Below, one piece after another: positions 25,456-35,065 of a DNA stretch of 62,615 nucleotides. Position 1 is the stretch's first letter. Each line of letters starts with the position of its first letter. The notes under the pieces were generated by a model. It was given only the letters and a program-made list of their open reading frames with translations, was not told the DNA's origin and made no database searches. Location of the stretch: assembly GCA_964557575.1 (NCBI GenBank), contig CAZLBC010000021.1, positions 1 to 62,615 of the forward strand, written 5' to 3'. The stretch is from CAZLBC01 sp964557575. GTDB taxonomy: Bacteria > Planctomycetota > Phycisphaerae > SM23-33. The position numbers and the translations under genes are program-made.

Positions 25456-27324
25456 TTACTGATTGCCGGGAACGGCCGGGGGCGCAGGTTTCTCGGGGGG
25501 CGGCTGGGGGACCGGTTCGGCGGCCGGCTCGGCAACCAACTTCTCCGGCGCTTTCTTCGCCGGCCTTGTTTCCGTACTCTTTTTTTCCGGCGGCGCGGCG
25601 GGCTCGCCGGGGGGATTGTCCAGGGCTTGTATATGGCCCGCGTAAATCGGCAGCACCGTGTCGGGCGTGACTTGAAAGCGCAGTGTCTTGTTGCGCATCT
25701 TTCCCACGAGCGTTTCTCCGGCCTGCAGCTTGACCGTCACGGAGGTCGACATGATGTCTTTTCTGGTGATCGCGCGCACCAGGGACCAGGACAGTTGCCT
25801 GTCTTCGTCGTCGACATTGAGCAGAAGTGCATCGTCCAGTATGACTCCGTTAAGGCGGTCGTTGTTTCGCAGGGTCACGGTGACCGGTCCGTCTCCGGCA
25901 GATCCCGGCGTTCCTGCTGCGGGAAAGCGGAAGGACTTGACCGATTGCCTTCGCACTTTCAGGACTCCGCCGACCGCGAGATCGGTCTCGACGCGTTCGG
26001 TGATCAGCAGTCCGGAAAGGCGGGAACCGTTGTTGAACGTAACCGTGTGCAATCCTCCCTCCGCGGGGGCGAGGTCGATTTTCTCGAGATGTTCATAGGC
26101 CAGTGTGCATCGGCCGTACTCGGTCAGGAACGTGTAATCGACGGAACCGGGATCAAAGGCGAGGCTGGATCCCGACCGCAGGTCGACGACGGTTTTTTGG
26201 AGTGTTGTCTCTTCGGGCTTGTCTTTCGAAACGGGATAGGAGGCGAAGAGGAGGTGCCTGAGGGGAATCCGCGACTGTTCGCCGTCTTTCGACGTCATCG
26301 CGAGGGATTCCCCGCCCAGTTTTCCGGAAATGACCTGGCCGTCGGAGAGGGCTATCAGCGTGTGCCGTTTGCCGGGTGCGGGACAGTAGAGACCGACCAC
26401 GGTTTCGCTTTTCAATTCCACGGGGCCGTACGGGGTTTCCAGGAAATAGGTGTCCCTGTTGATGGTTCCCTGTTTCTCGGTGCCGTTACGCAGTCCGACC
26501 AGGCAGTGGTCTTCATTCCTGAGCAGATCGACGCCGGCGAGCGTGATGAATACCGAGGGCATGTTGACGATCAGCCGTCGTATTTCGGGGTTGATTTTTC
26601 GTATTTCCCGTTTGAGCGGGAATGTCTTGAACTCCTCGGCGGCAAGCGAATAATCCTTGCGCTGCATCTCGAAGAAGCAGAGCGCCGCCGGTTCCCCCGG
26701 CTTGATTTCCAGGGTGAAGTTATAGTAGATGTCATCTCCCTGTGCTTTGATGTCGGGACGTATCCTCGATTTTTCGGTGCCCCAGAAATGGATAATCGAC
26801 GGGCGGGAGCTGCTTCCGCTCGATGTCAGGAGGCCCCAGTCATCCTTTCCGGCGTTGTTTCCGCCGGTCGTACTCAGAGAATTCTGTATGGATGAGCCCA
26901 GGTTCGAGTAGTACCTGAGCTTGACGGATGCCGCCTTCGAACCCCGGTTGCGAAACAGGTCGATCCAGCGGCAGTAGCCGGTTTCCTGGTCGACGTAAAT
27001 GAGCCGGTGCACGACGAGGGTGTCCTGGTGTTTCCAGGGGCCGATCATGATTTCCCGGCCGCTCTTCAGCAGCATGCCCTTACCCTGGCTCGCCATGAAC
27101 TGGTTGCCGTTGACGTGCAGCATCATTCCGCCGTCGTAGGCATCGTTGGTTCCGTCGTTGACCGAACCGTACGCGGTGATATCCCACTGGTATCCCCCCC
27201 CGTCCGTGACGGACCAGTTGAGGGAAACCGGTTTTCCGCCGGTTTCGACAGGGGGCCATTCGGCAGCGGCCCGCGTTACGCAAGCCGCGGCGAGAACAAA
27301 GTAAACAGTAAGCAGTGTTTTCAT
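25456..27324 (-). CDS. Secreted protein with an N-terminal beta domain and six tandem 'DG-x-x-x-G' modules
   Basis: The 622 residues begin with a signal peptide (LLTVYFVLAAACVTRAAA). The first 230 residues form a domain shared with the next gene upstream (W-D-I/L, HVNG, GREIMIGPW, GYCRWIDLF). Then come about six modules of 40-75 residues, each running 'L-x-D/N-G-x-x-x-x-G-x-L ... t-x-x-G-x-x-x-l ... l-x-x-I', for example LSDGQVISGKLGG, FNNGSRLSGLLI and LRNNDRLNGVIL. The last 50 residues are Pro/Lys/Glu-rich and probably disordered. AAGGG before ATG 27324 decides the start. It follows its paralogue by 47 bases in one operon. Function unknown. Confidence 0.75.
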   Translation of the reverse strand: MKTLLTVYFVLAAACVTRAAAEWPPVETGGKPVSLNWSVTDGGGYQWDITAYGSVNDGTNDAYDGGMMLHVNGNQFMASQGKGMLLKSGREIMIGPWKHQDTLVVHRLIYVDQETGYCRWIDLFRNRGSKAASVKLRYYSNLGSSIQNSLSTTGGNNAGKDDWGLLTSSGSSSRPSIIHFWGTEKSRIRPDIKAQGDDIYYNFTLEIKPGEPAALCFFEMQRKDYSLAAEEFKTFPLKREIRKINPEIRRLIVNMPSVFITLAGVDLLRNEDHCLVGLRNGTEKQGTINRDTYFLETPYGPVELKSETVVGLYCPAPGKRHTLIALSDGQVISGKLGGESLAMTSKDGEQSRIPLRHLLFASYPVSKDKPEETTLQKTVVDLRSGSSLAFDPGSVDYTFLTEYGRCTLAYEHLEKIDLAPAEGGLHTVTFNNGSRLSGLLITERVETDLAVGGVLKVRRQSVKSFRFPAAGTPGSAGDGPVTVTLRNNDRLNGVILDDALLLNVDDEDRQLSWSLVRAITRKDIMSTSVTVKLQAGETLVGKMRNKTLRFQVTPDTVLPIYAGHIQALDNPPGEPAAPPEKKSTETRPAKKAPEKLVAEPAAEPVPQPPPEKPAPPAVPGNQ

Positions 27325-27371
27325 CGAGTGCACCCTTCACCGTGTTTCGGTGTCAGCCGGACCGGATGGTA

Positions 27372-29435
27372 TTACCCGCCCCACCCGCCGCATTGAAACT
27401 GCCGGAGGTTGCCTCGCCGGCCGGCGGCCGGCGCGAAACCGACGGCGGCGGGGGGAGGGGGAGCCTCGGCGGCATTATTCGCTTTGATATTCTTCAGAAT
27501 TTCCTTGACTCGTTCCCTGATTTCCGGGTCTTCATCGTCGCTGTGTTTCTCGAGTTGCGCGGTAATGCTCGGCCCCATTTCCTGGAGTGTTTCCTGTGCC
27601 TCCTTGCGATCCTTGTAGCTCTCGGATCCGAGCTGCGCTATCAGCCGCTCCACTTTTTCCCGAATCTTTTTCGATGTCAGCGGCCGGGGCCTGGTGAGAC
27701 TTTCCATCTGCATGGTGCTGAACTCGATGACGGGGCCGGGCATAATCTTGAATTTAAGCGTATCATCAACAAATTCCACGTCGGTGGTCGAATGTTCGCT
27801 CGATGATTTTTCGTTCCATATCTTCAGGCGAACAGCATTTTTCTGTGACTGCAACCGGGTGATCTGACGGATATTTTTTCTCTGAATGGAGATTGTCGAC
27901 TGCTCTGTCGTTCCATTGCCGAAGTGTTTTCCCGTGAAGGGGACGGTATCCTCGACCAGTTGTCCGAAAAACTTGTCACCGGTGGACATGACCACGCTCG
28001 CCAGCCCCTTCTCCGGCGTTTTTTCGGCCGCGAATTCTATCCTCACCAGGTCGTTGCGAAGAATCGTCTGCCCGGCTTTCAACTGCAGGTCGAGTGTCAG
28101 TTCGTTCGGTTCGAGAAGCCCGCTCAGGATCGAGCCGTTTTTGAAGAGGACCCGGTGTACGCTGTGTTTCGCATCACTGAGAACGATGCGGTAAATTGTT
28201 TCGCCCTTCAATGCCACGCCGCCGTTTCTGGTCTGGAGGCGAAACTGAACCGATTCGGGAGTGAACATGAGTCGGTCGCCGGAACGTATGATCAGGAAGG
28301 GACCGGAAAAGGGAATCTCTTCGTCCGATTCCGCCGCGGCCTTGAACGTCCAGCTCTTGATATCACTGAAGGGAATCCACATGTTGCCGATACCCGGTAC
28401 GTGTATCTCGATTTTACTGCCCGGCAGCCGGCCGGAGACGATCTGCCCGTCGGTGAGAATAGCCAGGAAGTCGGAGATATTTTTTTCTTTGGCTTTCATG
28501 CCGATGACTCGCGCAGCGGGCAGTTCCAGCTCGCCAAACGCTGAGATCAGCTTGAATGATGTGTTCTTTATCCGGCCGTAGAGGGTATTGTCGTCGATGA
28601 GCACAACCCGGTCGGAGTTGCTGCTTCGCTCGAGATCGAAATCCATTATCCCGGAGCAGGCCTTGAAATTGGCGATCAGTCTCCTGACGGCCGGCGGAAG
28701 ATCGGCGAAGTAGTCTTTCGCGGAAAACCCTTTCATGATCTTGTCGAGCTGGGCGGTATTCTGGTTCTGTCCCTCGAAATACGCGATGATAATTGTTTTG
28801 CCTGCGGGCACCGTGAGGTTGGACGTGTACTGGAGATTATTGCCCGACACGTTGACCTTCATCCGCAGCTTGGATTTCGGGCCGTGCGGAATGTGGAGTG
28901 CGGCCGGGGTATTATTGGCCGGCGAGCGGGTCCACATGGCGAAGTCCTTGGCGGAAAAGGCGGCCTGGCCGGTATTTGTTTTTGTCTGGGTGATCCCGTA
29001 ATTAAGCTGGGTCTGAACCCTGATATTTACCTGTTTATCCGTCTCCGACGGGTTGTGGTAGATATCGAGCCACCGGGCGATTCCCGATGATTTATAGATC
29101 TTTATCCTGCGGTAGATGCTCAACCCGTGATGATTCCAGGGCCCCACTTCGAATTCGGTGCCGCTCTTGTCGGCGGAGCAGTTGGGGCAGTTGAAATATC
29201 CCCCGTTGATATTTAGCCGTAAAGCGTTACTGTATAAATAGTTAGTGCCGTGATAAATCGATCCGTAATTGCAGTGCAGATCCCAGGTGTTGCCGAGCGT
29301 GTCGTTGACGTTGTGGCGGCCGCGCAACTGCCCGTGCCTGGCGATATGCAGCCCTTTTATTTCGTCCGCAGAAGCGGCGGTTGCCAGACAGAGCATCGTG
29401 CCGGTTATCACTGCAGGTAATGATTTGACACACAT
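27372..29435 (-). CDS. Secreted paralogue with tandem beta modules and a C-terminal HEAT-like segment
   Basis: The 687 residues from ATG 29435 start with a signal peptide (LPAVITGTMLCLATAASA). The N-terminal domain (WDLHCNYGSIYHGTNYLY, FEVGPWNHHGLSIYRRIKIY, IARWLDIYHN) resembles that of the next gene. Six modules follow (LTDGQIVSGRLPG, FKNGSILSGLLE, STGDKFFGQLVE). It then adds about 60 residues typical of HEAT-type repeats (VERLIAQLGSESYKDRKEAQ) and a Pro/Ala/Gly tail ending CGGWGG. The frame continues upstream to 29756, but only this start gives a signal peptide and a GAGG ribosome site. Its codons are somewhat less GC-rich than those of its neighbours. Confidence 0.75.
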   Translation of the reverse strand: MCVKSLPAVITGTMLCLATAASADEIKGLHIARHGQLRGRHNVNDTLGNTWDLHCNYGSIYHGTNYLYSNALRLNINGGYFNCPNCSADKSGTEFEVGPWNHHGLSIYRRIKIYKSSGIARWLDIYHNPSETDKQVNIRVQTQLNYGITQTKTNTGQAAFSAKDFAMWTRSPANNTPAALHIPHGPKSKLRMKVNVSGNNLQYTSNLTVPAGKTIIIAYFEGQNQNTAQLDKIMKGFSAKDYFADLPPAVRRLIANFKACSGIMDFDLERSSNSDRVVLIDDNTLYGRIKNTSFKLISAFGELELPAARVIGMKAKEKNISDFLAILTDGQIVSGRLPGSKIEIHVPGIGNMWIPFSDIKSWTFKAAAESDEEIPFSGPFLIIRSGDRLMFTPESVQFRLQTRNGGVALKGETIYRIVLSDAKHSVHRVLFKNGSILSGLLEPNELTLDLQLKAGQTILRNDLVRIEFAAEKTPEKGLASVVMSTGDKFFGQLVEDTVPFTGKHFGNGTTEQSTISIQRKNIRQITRLQSQKNAVRLKIWNEKSSSEHSTTDVEFVDDTLKFKIMPGPVIEFSTMQMESLTRPRPLTSKKIREKVERLIAQLGSESYKDRKEAQETLQEMGPSITAQLEKHSDDEDPEIRERVKEILKNIKANNAAEAPPPPAAVGFAPAAGRRGNLRQFQCGGWGG

Positions 29436-29607
29436 GTAAAACCTCGATTCACCTTGCATTAGACGCTTTAGGCTGTGCTTCTGTATGAGTGATGCCGACG
29501 CTATTATATAATAATTGACGTAAATGAGTTGATTCTGTTCCGGAAAAATTGGAGAATCTCCCAGGTTCATACCCCCTTGAGCGGTGGTGCAGAGTTTTCG
29601 GATTGTC

Positions 29608-30429
29608 ATGAAATTCAAGCTGATTGCGATTGACCTGGACGGCACGTTGCTGGACAGCACCAAGAACGTTTCGCAGGAGACGGTTGCGGTCGTTCGGGAG
29701 GTGCTCGGCGGCGGGGGGCACGTTGTGCTGTCGAGCGCCCGCCCCCCCCGAACCACCGTACCCTTTTACGATCAACTCGGGCTCAATTCTCCGATGGTCA
29801 ATTACAACGGTGCGTTCGTGTGGTCTCCGTCTACCGGTGATGTGCTGCTGCATCACCCGATTTCCTGCAACGACGCCCACACCGTTACGGCCTGGGCCCG
29901 GCAGCGGCACCCGCGGATACGGGTGTCCGGCGAGATCAGGGACAAGTGGTACACCGATTTTTACGACGGGACCTACCAGACGGAAACGGCCAAGCTGTAC
30001 CAACCGGACCTGGTGGCGCCCATCGAGAAGTGGCTGACGGGCTCGGTGACGAAGCTGCTTCTCCTCGGCAAGAACGACTGGCTCGACGATGTGCAGCAGT
30101 TTATCGCCCGGGAGCTGGCCGGCCGTGTCCGCGCGCTGCGGGCCGAGAGCAAGCTGCTCCAGATAATGAGCAGGCTGGCGTCGAAGCTGGGCGCCCTGAA
30201 GCTGGTGGCTAAACGGCTGGGTGTCCCGCGGCGCGAGGTGATGGCGATCGGCGATAATCTCAACGACGTGGGAATGCTGGAGTGGGCCGGCGTCGGTGTA
30301 TCGATGGCGAACGGCGCGCTGGAATGCCTGCGCGTGGCCGACCACGTTACAGACCACAACGACGATAACGGCGTGGCCAACGTCATACGGGAACTCGTCA
30401 TCGAGGGCAAGGAGCCCCACGGGCGATAG
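29608..30429 (+). CDS. HAD-superfamily phosphatase of the Cof/SupH type
   Basis: A cytosolic sugar- or nucleotide-phosphate phosphatase is likely. Motif I is DLDGTLLDS, motif II is the SSAR stretch, the Lys is in the segment near 165-205, and motif IV is GDNLNDVGMLEWAG with a following VSMANG. The C2-type cap lies in the middle. It has 273 residues from ATG 29608; GTG 29584 is possible. It is divergent from the secreted-protein operon (172 bases between) and 53 bases ahead of hisD. I would not assign it the histidinol-phosphatase step, since Cof proteins are broad in substrate. Confidence 0.85.
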   Translation: MKFKLIAIDLDGTLLDSTKNVSQETVAVVREVLGGGGHVVLSSARPPRTTVPFYDQLGLNSPMVNYNGAFVWSPSTGDVLLHHPISCNDAHTVTAWARQRHPRIRVSGEIRDKWYTDFYDGTYQTETAKLYQPDLVAPIEKWLTGSVTKLLLLGKNDWLDDVQQFIARELAGRVRALRAESKLLQIMSRLASKLGALKLVAKRLGVPRREVMAIGDNLNDVGMLEWAGVGVSMANGALECLRVADHVTDHNDDNGVANVIRELVIEGKEPHGR

Positions 30430-30482
30430 GCGGCCGGGACGGGTTTGCGCGCCGATCTCCCGCGTGCCTTTGGAATACGGCG

Positions 30483-31805
30483 ATGATAGACATGAAAATA
30501 TACCGGCAGTCAGAACCGGATTTTGAGCGCGACATGGCGCTGCTCAGGGAGAAACTCCGCGCCGGCATCGTGGCGGCCGACGACGGGGAGACGGATGTTG
30601 TCGGGATTGTGCGAGATATTATCGCGCGGGTCGCGGACGACGGCGACCGGGCACTGGTCGAACTGGAAAAGCGACTTGACGGCGTCGATCTGACGCCGGA
30701 CACCGTCCGGGTGGCGCCGGACAGGATCGCGGCTGCGCGGGCTGCGGCCGACGATGCGTTCCTGGCACTGATACGGCGCGCCGCGAGAAATGTCAGGGAG
30801 TACCAGGAATACCTCCTGCCGCCACGGCCTGTGCCGCTGCGGCGGGGGGGACGGGAGTTGTCCGTCAGGCATACGCCCATTGAGCGGGTCGGTGTCTACG
30901 TGCCCGGCGGCCGGGCCCTCTATCCGTCCTCGGTGCTGATGGCCGTTGTTCCCGCGCAGGTTGCGGGTGTCGGCGACATCGCCGTGGCCTCGCCGCCGTC
31001 CGCCGACGGCGACATCGACCCGATGGTCCTGGCCCTCGCGGGTGAACTCGGGATAACCGAGGTCTACCGGCTCGGCGGCGCGGTTGCGGTTGCCGCCATG
31101 GCGATGGGGACCGAGCGCGTGAAACCGGTGCGGAAGATCGTCGGTCCGGGAAACGCTTTTGTCGCGGAGGCGAAACGGCAGTTGTTCGGTATCGTCGGTA
31201 TCGACAGTATCGCCGGTCCGAGCGAGGTGCTGATCGTTGCCGACGACACCGGTCCGCCCGAGTGGATTGCGGCCGACATGATCGCGCAGGCCGAACACGA
31301 TCCCGGCTCGGCCCTCCTGGTGACCACGTCGCCCGGGCTTGCCGAGGACGTGATTTCCGCGATAGACCGGCAGGTTGCCGCCCTTGAACGCCGGGAAGCG
31401 ATACGCGAGGCCCTTGATCGCCACTCGGCCGTGGTGCTCGTGGAGGATATGGATGCGGCCTGCCGAATAGCCTCCGATTTCGCACCGGAGCACCTCCAGG
31501 TCATGACGACCGACGACGACGCGGTCTTTGCCGGCATCGGCAATGCCGGGGCGGCCTTTCTCGGCCCCTGTACCCCCGCGGCCGTCGGGGATTATTACGC
31601 CGGGCCCAGCCACGTGCTTCCGACCGGCGGCCGGGCCACCTTTTCCGGTCCGCTCAGCGTGATGGATTTTCTGAAATCAACAAGCGTAGTTCGCTACGAT
31701 GCCGCCGCCATAGCGGAGGACGGCGGGGACATAGCGGACTTCGCCGCGCGAGAAGGACTGACGGCACACGCGCGGGCCGCCGAAATCCGCCGGGAAGACG
31801 ATTGA
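30483..31805 (+). CDS. hisD: Histidinol dehydrogenase
   Basis: HisD oxidises L-histidinol to L-histidine in two NAD-dependent, zinc-assisted steps, the last reactions of histidine synthesis. The 440 residues have VGVYVPGGRALYPSSVLM, IDSIAGPSEVLI, the zinc/catalytic AQAEHDP and the family signature PAAVGDYYAGPSHVLPTGG. It starts the hisD-hisC-hisB run. hisC begins 42 bases after its stop. Confidence 0.96.
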   Translation: MIDMKIYRQSEPDFERDMALLREKLRAGIVAADDGETDVVGIVRDIIARVADDGDRALVELEKRLDGVDLTPDTVRVAPDRIAAARAAADDAFLALIRRAARNVREYQEYLLPPRPVPLRRGGRELSVRHTPIERVGVYVPGGRALYPSSVLMAVVPAQVAGVGDIAVASPPSADGDIDPMVLALAGELGITEVYRLGGAVAVAAMAMGTERVKPVRKIVGPGNAFVAEAKRQLFGIVGIDSIAGPSEVLIVADDTGPPEWIAADMIAQAEHDPGSALLVTTSPGLAEDVISAIDRQVAALERREAIREALDRHSAVVLVEDMDAACRIASDFAPEHLQVMTTDDDAVFAGIGNAGAAFLGPCTPAAVGDYYAGPSHVLPTGGRATFSGPLSVMDFLKSTSVVRYDAAAIAEDGGDIADFAAREGLTAHARAAEIRREDD

Positions 31806-31847
31806 TTCCCGGGTGTGGATACGGCACCCGGCCTTTCGGAAAGACTG

Positions 31848-32888
31848 ATGAGCTACTTCAAAGACAGTATCGACAGGATGACGTCGTATGTTCCCGGGTC
31901 GCAGCCGGCCGGGAGCGTGATAAAACTCAACACCAACGAGAACCCCTATCCTCCCAGCCCCCGGGCGATGGCGGTCTTTTCGTCGATTGACCCCGAGTGC
32001 CTGCGACGCTATCCCGATCCGCGCTGCGCGGCGCTGGTGAAGGTCTACGCCCAGGTGGTCGGCCTCTCCCCGGACCGGGTGATGGCGGGAAACGGGAGCG
32101 ACAACCTGATCGTCATGATCGCGCGGGCGTGCGGCGGACCGGTGGTCGTCCCGTCGCCCACGTTCCCCTTTTACGAAAGCCAGGCCGCCGTCGAGGGCGT
32201 GACATTCGTCGCGGTGCCGATGGGCGAGAAGTTCACCCTGCCGGTCGAGGGCCTGCTGGAAGCGGGCGGCGCCGTTACCTTTGTGGCCTGTCCGAACAGC
32301 CCGACCGGCACCGCGGCGCCCGTCGAGCAGCTGGCCGAACTGGCCACGGGGCTTGCCGGCAGGGGACTGCTGGTGATCGACGAGGCGTACGCGGACTTCG
32401 CGGAACGGGACGCGCTGGTCCTGCTCGATACCTGTGAGAATGTTGTCATCCTGAGAACGCTGAGCAAGGGTTATTCACTCGCCGGCCTGCGGCTGGGGTT
32501 CGCTCTCGGGTCTCCCGACATACTGGCGGGGCTTGACAAGGCCCGGGAGATCTACAACGTCGGGGCGGTTCCCCAGGCGGTCGGGATGGTGGCGCTGCGC
32601 GACCAGGGCCACAAGGAGGACAACGTCCGGAAAATACGGTACTCCCGGCGACGCCTGTCGGCCGGCCTGGAGGATCTGGGCTGGACGGTGGTTCCCAGCG
32701 ACGCCAATTTCGTCCTCGCCGCGCCGCCCGGGGGAGGAGCGGCGGAAATCCACGAGAGACTCAAGGAACACGGCATTTTCGTTCGATACTTTAATCGGCC
32801 CGACCTGGAAGGCTTTCTGCGGATTACCGTGGGTACGGAACATCAGAATGAAACCTTCCTCAGCGTCCTGGCGGACGTGACCCGCTGA
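31848..32888 (+). CDS. hisC: Histidinol-phosphate aminotransferase
   Basis: A PLP enzyme of fold type I that converts imidazole-acetol phosphate and glutamate to histidinol phosphate. The 346 residues show LNTNENPYPPSP, GNGSDNLI, CPNSPTG, DEAYADF and the PLP lysine in TLSKGYSLAGLRLGF. The ATG at 31848 is preceded by GGAAAG; a GTG at 31815 would add 11 residues and has no ribosome site. Confidence 0.95.
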   Translation: MSYFKDSIDRMTSYVPGSQPAGSVIKLNTNENPYPPSPRAMAVFSSIDPECLRRYPDPRCAALVKVYAQVVGLSPDRVMAGNGSDNLIVMIARACGGPVVVPSPTFPFYESQAAVEGVTFVAVPMGEKFTLPVEGLLEAGGAVTFVACPNSPTGTAAPVEQLAELATGLAGRGLLVIDEAYADFAERDALVLLDTCENVVILRTLSKGYSLAGLRLGFALGSPDILAGLDKAREIYNVGAVPQAVGMVALRDQGHKEDNVRKIRYSRRRLSAGLEDLGWTVVPSDANFVLAAPPGGGAAEIHERLKEHGIFVRYFNRPDLEGFLRITVGTEHQNETFLSVLADVTR

Positions 32889-32918
32889 ACCGTCTTCCGC
32901 CGAACGGAGCCCGTGACC

Positions 32919-33509
32919 ATGGCACGAAAAGCAGACATATCACGCCAGACCGCCGAAACCCGGATAACGGTGACGCTCGACCTGGACGGGACCGGGGCGT
33001 CGTCGGTGTCCACCGGCGTCGGGTTCTTCGACCACATGCTGGAGCACCTGGCGTTCCACAGCCTGATCGATCTTGATGTTCAGGCCGCCGGCGATCTCGA
33101 TGTCGACCAGCACCACACCGTTGAAGATGTTGCCGCCTGCCTGGGCGCGGCGTTTGCGGAGGCACTGGGCGACAAGGCCGGGCTGACCCGCTACGGCAGC
33201 GCGCGGATCCCGATGGACGACGCGCTGGCGGACGTAACCATTGATTTCTCGGGGCGCCCGGCGGTGGTGTGGCGGGTGTCGTTCGTTTCGCACCGGATCG
33301 GCGACTTCGATACCCAGCTCGTCGAGGAGTTTTTCCGCCGGTTTGCCGCCACGGCGGGGATGAATCTTCACGTGGACGTGCCCTACGGCGTCAACGATCA
33401 CCACATAGCCGAAGCCGTCTTCAAGGCCGCCGCCCAGGCGATTCGGATCGCGAAATCTTCGGATCCCGGCAGGGGAACAGACGTACCCAGCACCAAGGGT
33501 GCGCTGTAA
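32919..33509 (+). CDS. hisB: Imidazoleglycerol-phosphate dehydratase
   Basis: This manganese enzyme dehydrates imidazole glycerol phosphate. The 196-residue monofunctional form carries the metal histidines in FDHMLEHLAFHS, DQHHTVED and NDHHIAEAVFKA, and ends in DVPSTKGAL as usual. GGAG at 32906 supports ATG 32919. It closes the three-gene his cluster; the other his genes must be elsewhere. Convergent with the small membrane gene that follows. Confidence 0.96.
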   Translation: MARKADISRQTAETRITVTLDLDGTGASSVSTGVGFFDHMLEHLAFHSLIDLDVQAAGDLDVDQHHTVEDVAACLGAAFAEALGDKAGLTRYGSARIPMDDALADVTIDFSGRPAVVWRVSFVSHRIGDFDTQLVEEFFRRFAATAGMNLHVDVPYGVNDHHIAEAVFKAAAQAIRIAKSSDPGRGTDVPSTKGAL

Positions 33510-33527
33510 ACGGCGGGCATCCCGCGG

Positions 33528-33878
33528 TTATTCAGGTCCTTCTACGCCGTCGTATCTCTCCGTGTCCGGCTGCCCAGTCCCGGCAAACCGATACTGGTGG
33601 GCGATGACGGCGAGCAGCATGGCCTGCATCGAGATCATCAACTGGAGGGTTCGCATGACGTGTCCGATCGAAAGCAGCGCGAACGCGCCGAGCAGGAAGC
33701 CGACGCAGACGCCGAGGACGGGGGGGATCCCCACGGCGTAGCCGGCGGCGGCGAACACGATCATGAAGGTGGGGATCACGGTGAACGTGGCGGCGAATCC
33801 CGCGATCGCGAGGTAGCGCCGGCCGCGCAGACGGTACCGGTCGCTTTCATCCCTGGTTTCAGCTTTCTTTTTTCTCAT
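33528..33878 (-). CDS. Small membrane protein of unknown family
   Basis: The 116 residues start with a very basic segment (MRKKKAETRDESDRYRLRGRR), then two to three hydrophobic stretches (YLAIAGFAATFTVIPTFMIVF, GVCVGFLLGAFALLSIG, LMISMQAMLLAVIA). GGAGACAAG before ATG 33878 marks the start. It follows pheS by 110 bases on the same strand. No function can be given. Confidence 0.6.
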   Translation of the reverse strand: MRKKKAETRDESDRYRLRGRRYLAIAGFAATFTVIPTFMIVFAAAGYAVGIPPVLGVCVGFLLGAFALLSIGHVMRTLQLMISMQAMLLAVIAHQYRFAGTGQPDTERYDGVEGPE

Positions 33879-33988
33879 GTCTTGTCTCCGGTAAGCGGTG
33901 TCCCGCACAGCCCGATGACGGTCGCCCGGTATGCCGGGCGGATTTCATGAAATGATGATAGTGATGCGACGGGATATGTCACCGGCGG

Positions 33989-35005
33989 TCAGAACTGGTG
34001 CAGGAAACGGATGTCGGACTCGTAGAGCATGCGGATATCGGCAATGCCGTGTTTTCGCATGACCATCCGCTCGATGCCGAGGCCGAAGGCCCAGCCGGTG
34101 TACCGCTCCGGATCGATGTCCACCGCCTCCAGCACGGCCGGATCGACCATCCCGCAGCCCGCCATTTCGATCCATTTCGACGAACCGTCGTCAAGGTTAA
34201 ACAGCAGGTCGACCTCCGCCGAGGGCTCGGTAAACGGGAAGAAATGCGGCCGGAACCGGGTGCGAACCTCGGGACCGAAATAGGCCTTGCAGAACTGATC
34301 GACGCAGGTTCTCAGATCCACCATGGTCACCCCCTCGTCGACGTAGAGGCCCTCGAGCTGATGGAACATGAAGCTGTGGGTGGCGTCCACCGTGTCGGGC
34401 CGGTACACCCGCCCCGGGGCCACGACCCGCACGGGGGGGCGGCGCTGTTCCATGACCCGTATCTGGACGGTGGATGTCTGGGACCTGAGCATCGTGTTCG
34501 TCAGTGTGCCGTGTTTCTCGACGAAGAAATTGTCGAGGGGGTCCCGGGCGGGGTGTTCGGGGGGTATGTTCAGGTCAGTGAAGTTGTGTTGTTCGTCTTC
34601 GACCTCGGGGCCGTAGACCGTCTCGAATCCCATGTTCCCGAAGATGTCGCATATCTCGTGAATGGTCTGGGTGATGATGTGGGTGTGGCCGGCGGCGGGG
34701 GCAATGCCCGGCAGCGTGATATCTTCGGTGCCGGCGGGCCGCCGCGATTCCGCGCCGGCATCCAGGGTTTGCTTTTTACGTTCGAAGGCCTCCTGGAGCC
34801 GGTTCTTGATCTCGTTCGCCGTTTTCCCGTATTCAGCTTTCCGGTCGGGCGGGATGTTCCTGATTTCCTTCAGCGCGGTCTTCACCCGCCCCCTGCTGCC
34901 GAGGTATTCGATGCGCCACTGTTCGAGGGCATCGGGAGACGCGACGGCCGCGAGCGTGTCCTCGGCGGCCGCACTCATGTTCAGAAGGTCTTCGACGAGC
35001 GACAT
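33989..35005 (-). CDS. pheS: Phenylalanine-tRNA ligase alpha subunit
   Basis: The alpha subunit carries the catalytic class II core of the alpha2-beta2 enzyme that charges tRNA-Phe. The 338 residues have an N-terminal coiled coil (to about 90), then motif 2 (THSFMFHQLEGLYVDEGV, FRPHFFPFTEPSAEVD) and motif 3 (GWAFGLGIERMVMRKHGI). pheT, usually next to it, is not in this window. It follows rplT by 60 bases, the common ribosomal-protein arrangement. Confidence 0.97.
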   Translation of the reverse strand: MSLVEDLLNMSAAAEDTLAAVASPDALEQWRIEYLGSRGRVKTALKEIRNIPPDRKAEYGKTANEIKNRLQEAFERKKQTLDAGAESRRPAGTEDITLPGIAPAAGHTHIITQTIHEICDIFGNMGFETVYGPEVEDEQHNFTDLNIPPEHPARDPLDNFFVEKHGTLTNTMLRSQTSTVQIRVMEQRRPPVRVVAPGRVYRPDTVDATHSFMFHQLEGLYVDEGVTMVDLRTCVDQFCKAYFGPEVRTRFRPHFFPFTEPSAEVDLLFNLDDGSSKWIEMAGCGMVDPAVLEAVDIDPERYTGWAFGLGIERMVMRKHGIADIRMLYESDIRFLHQF

Positions 35006-35065
35006 TGGGATAGTATAGCTGTTTTAGACGGCGTGTTGATATTTTTCAGGCGGTGTTCCGGGGGA

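Noticed and set aside
29608..30429. Histidinol-phosphate phosphatase for the his cluster
   Set aside because: The protein is a Cof-type HAD enzyme with a C2 cap; position beside hisD alone does not justify that assignment.
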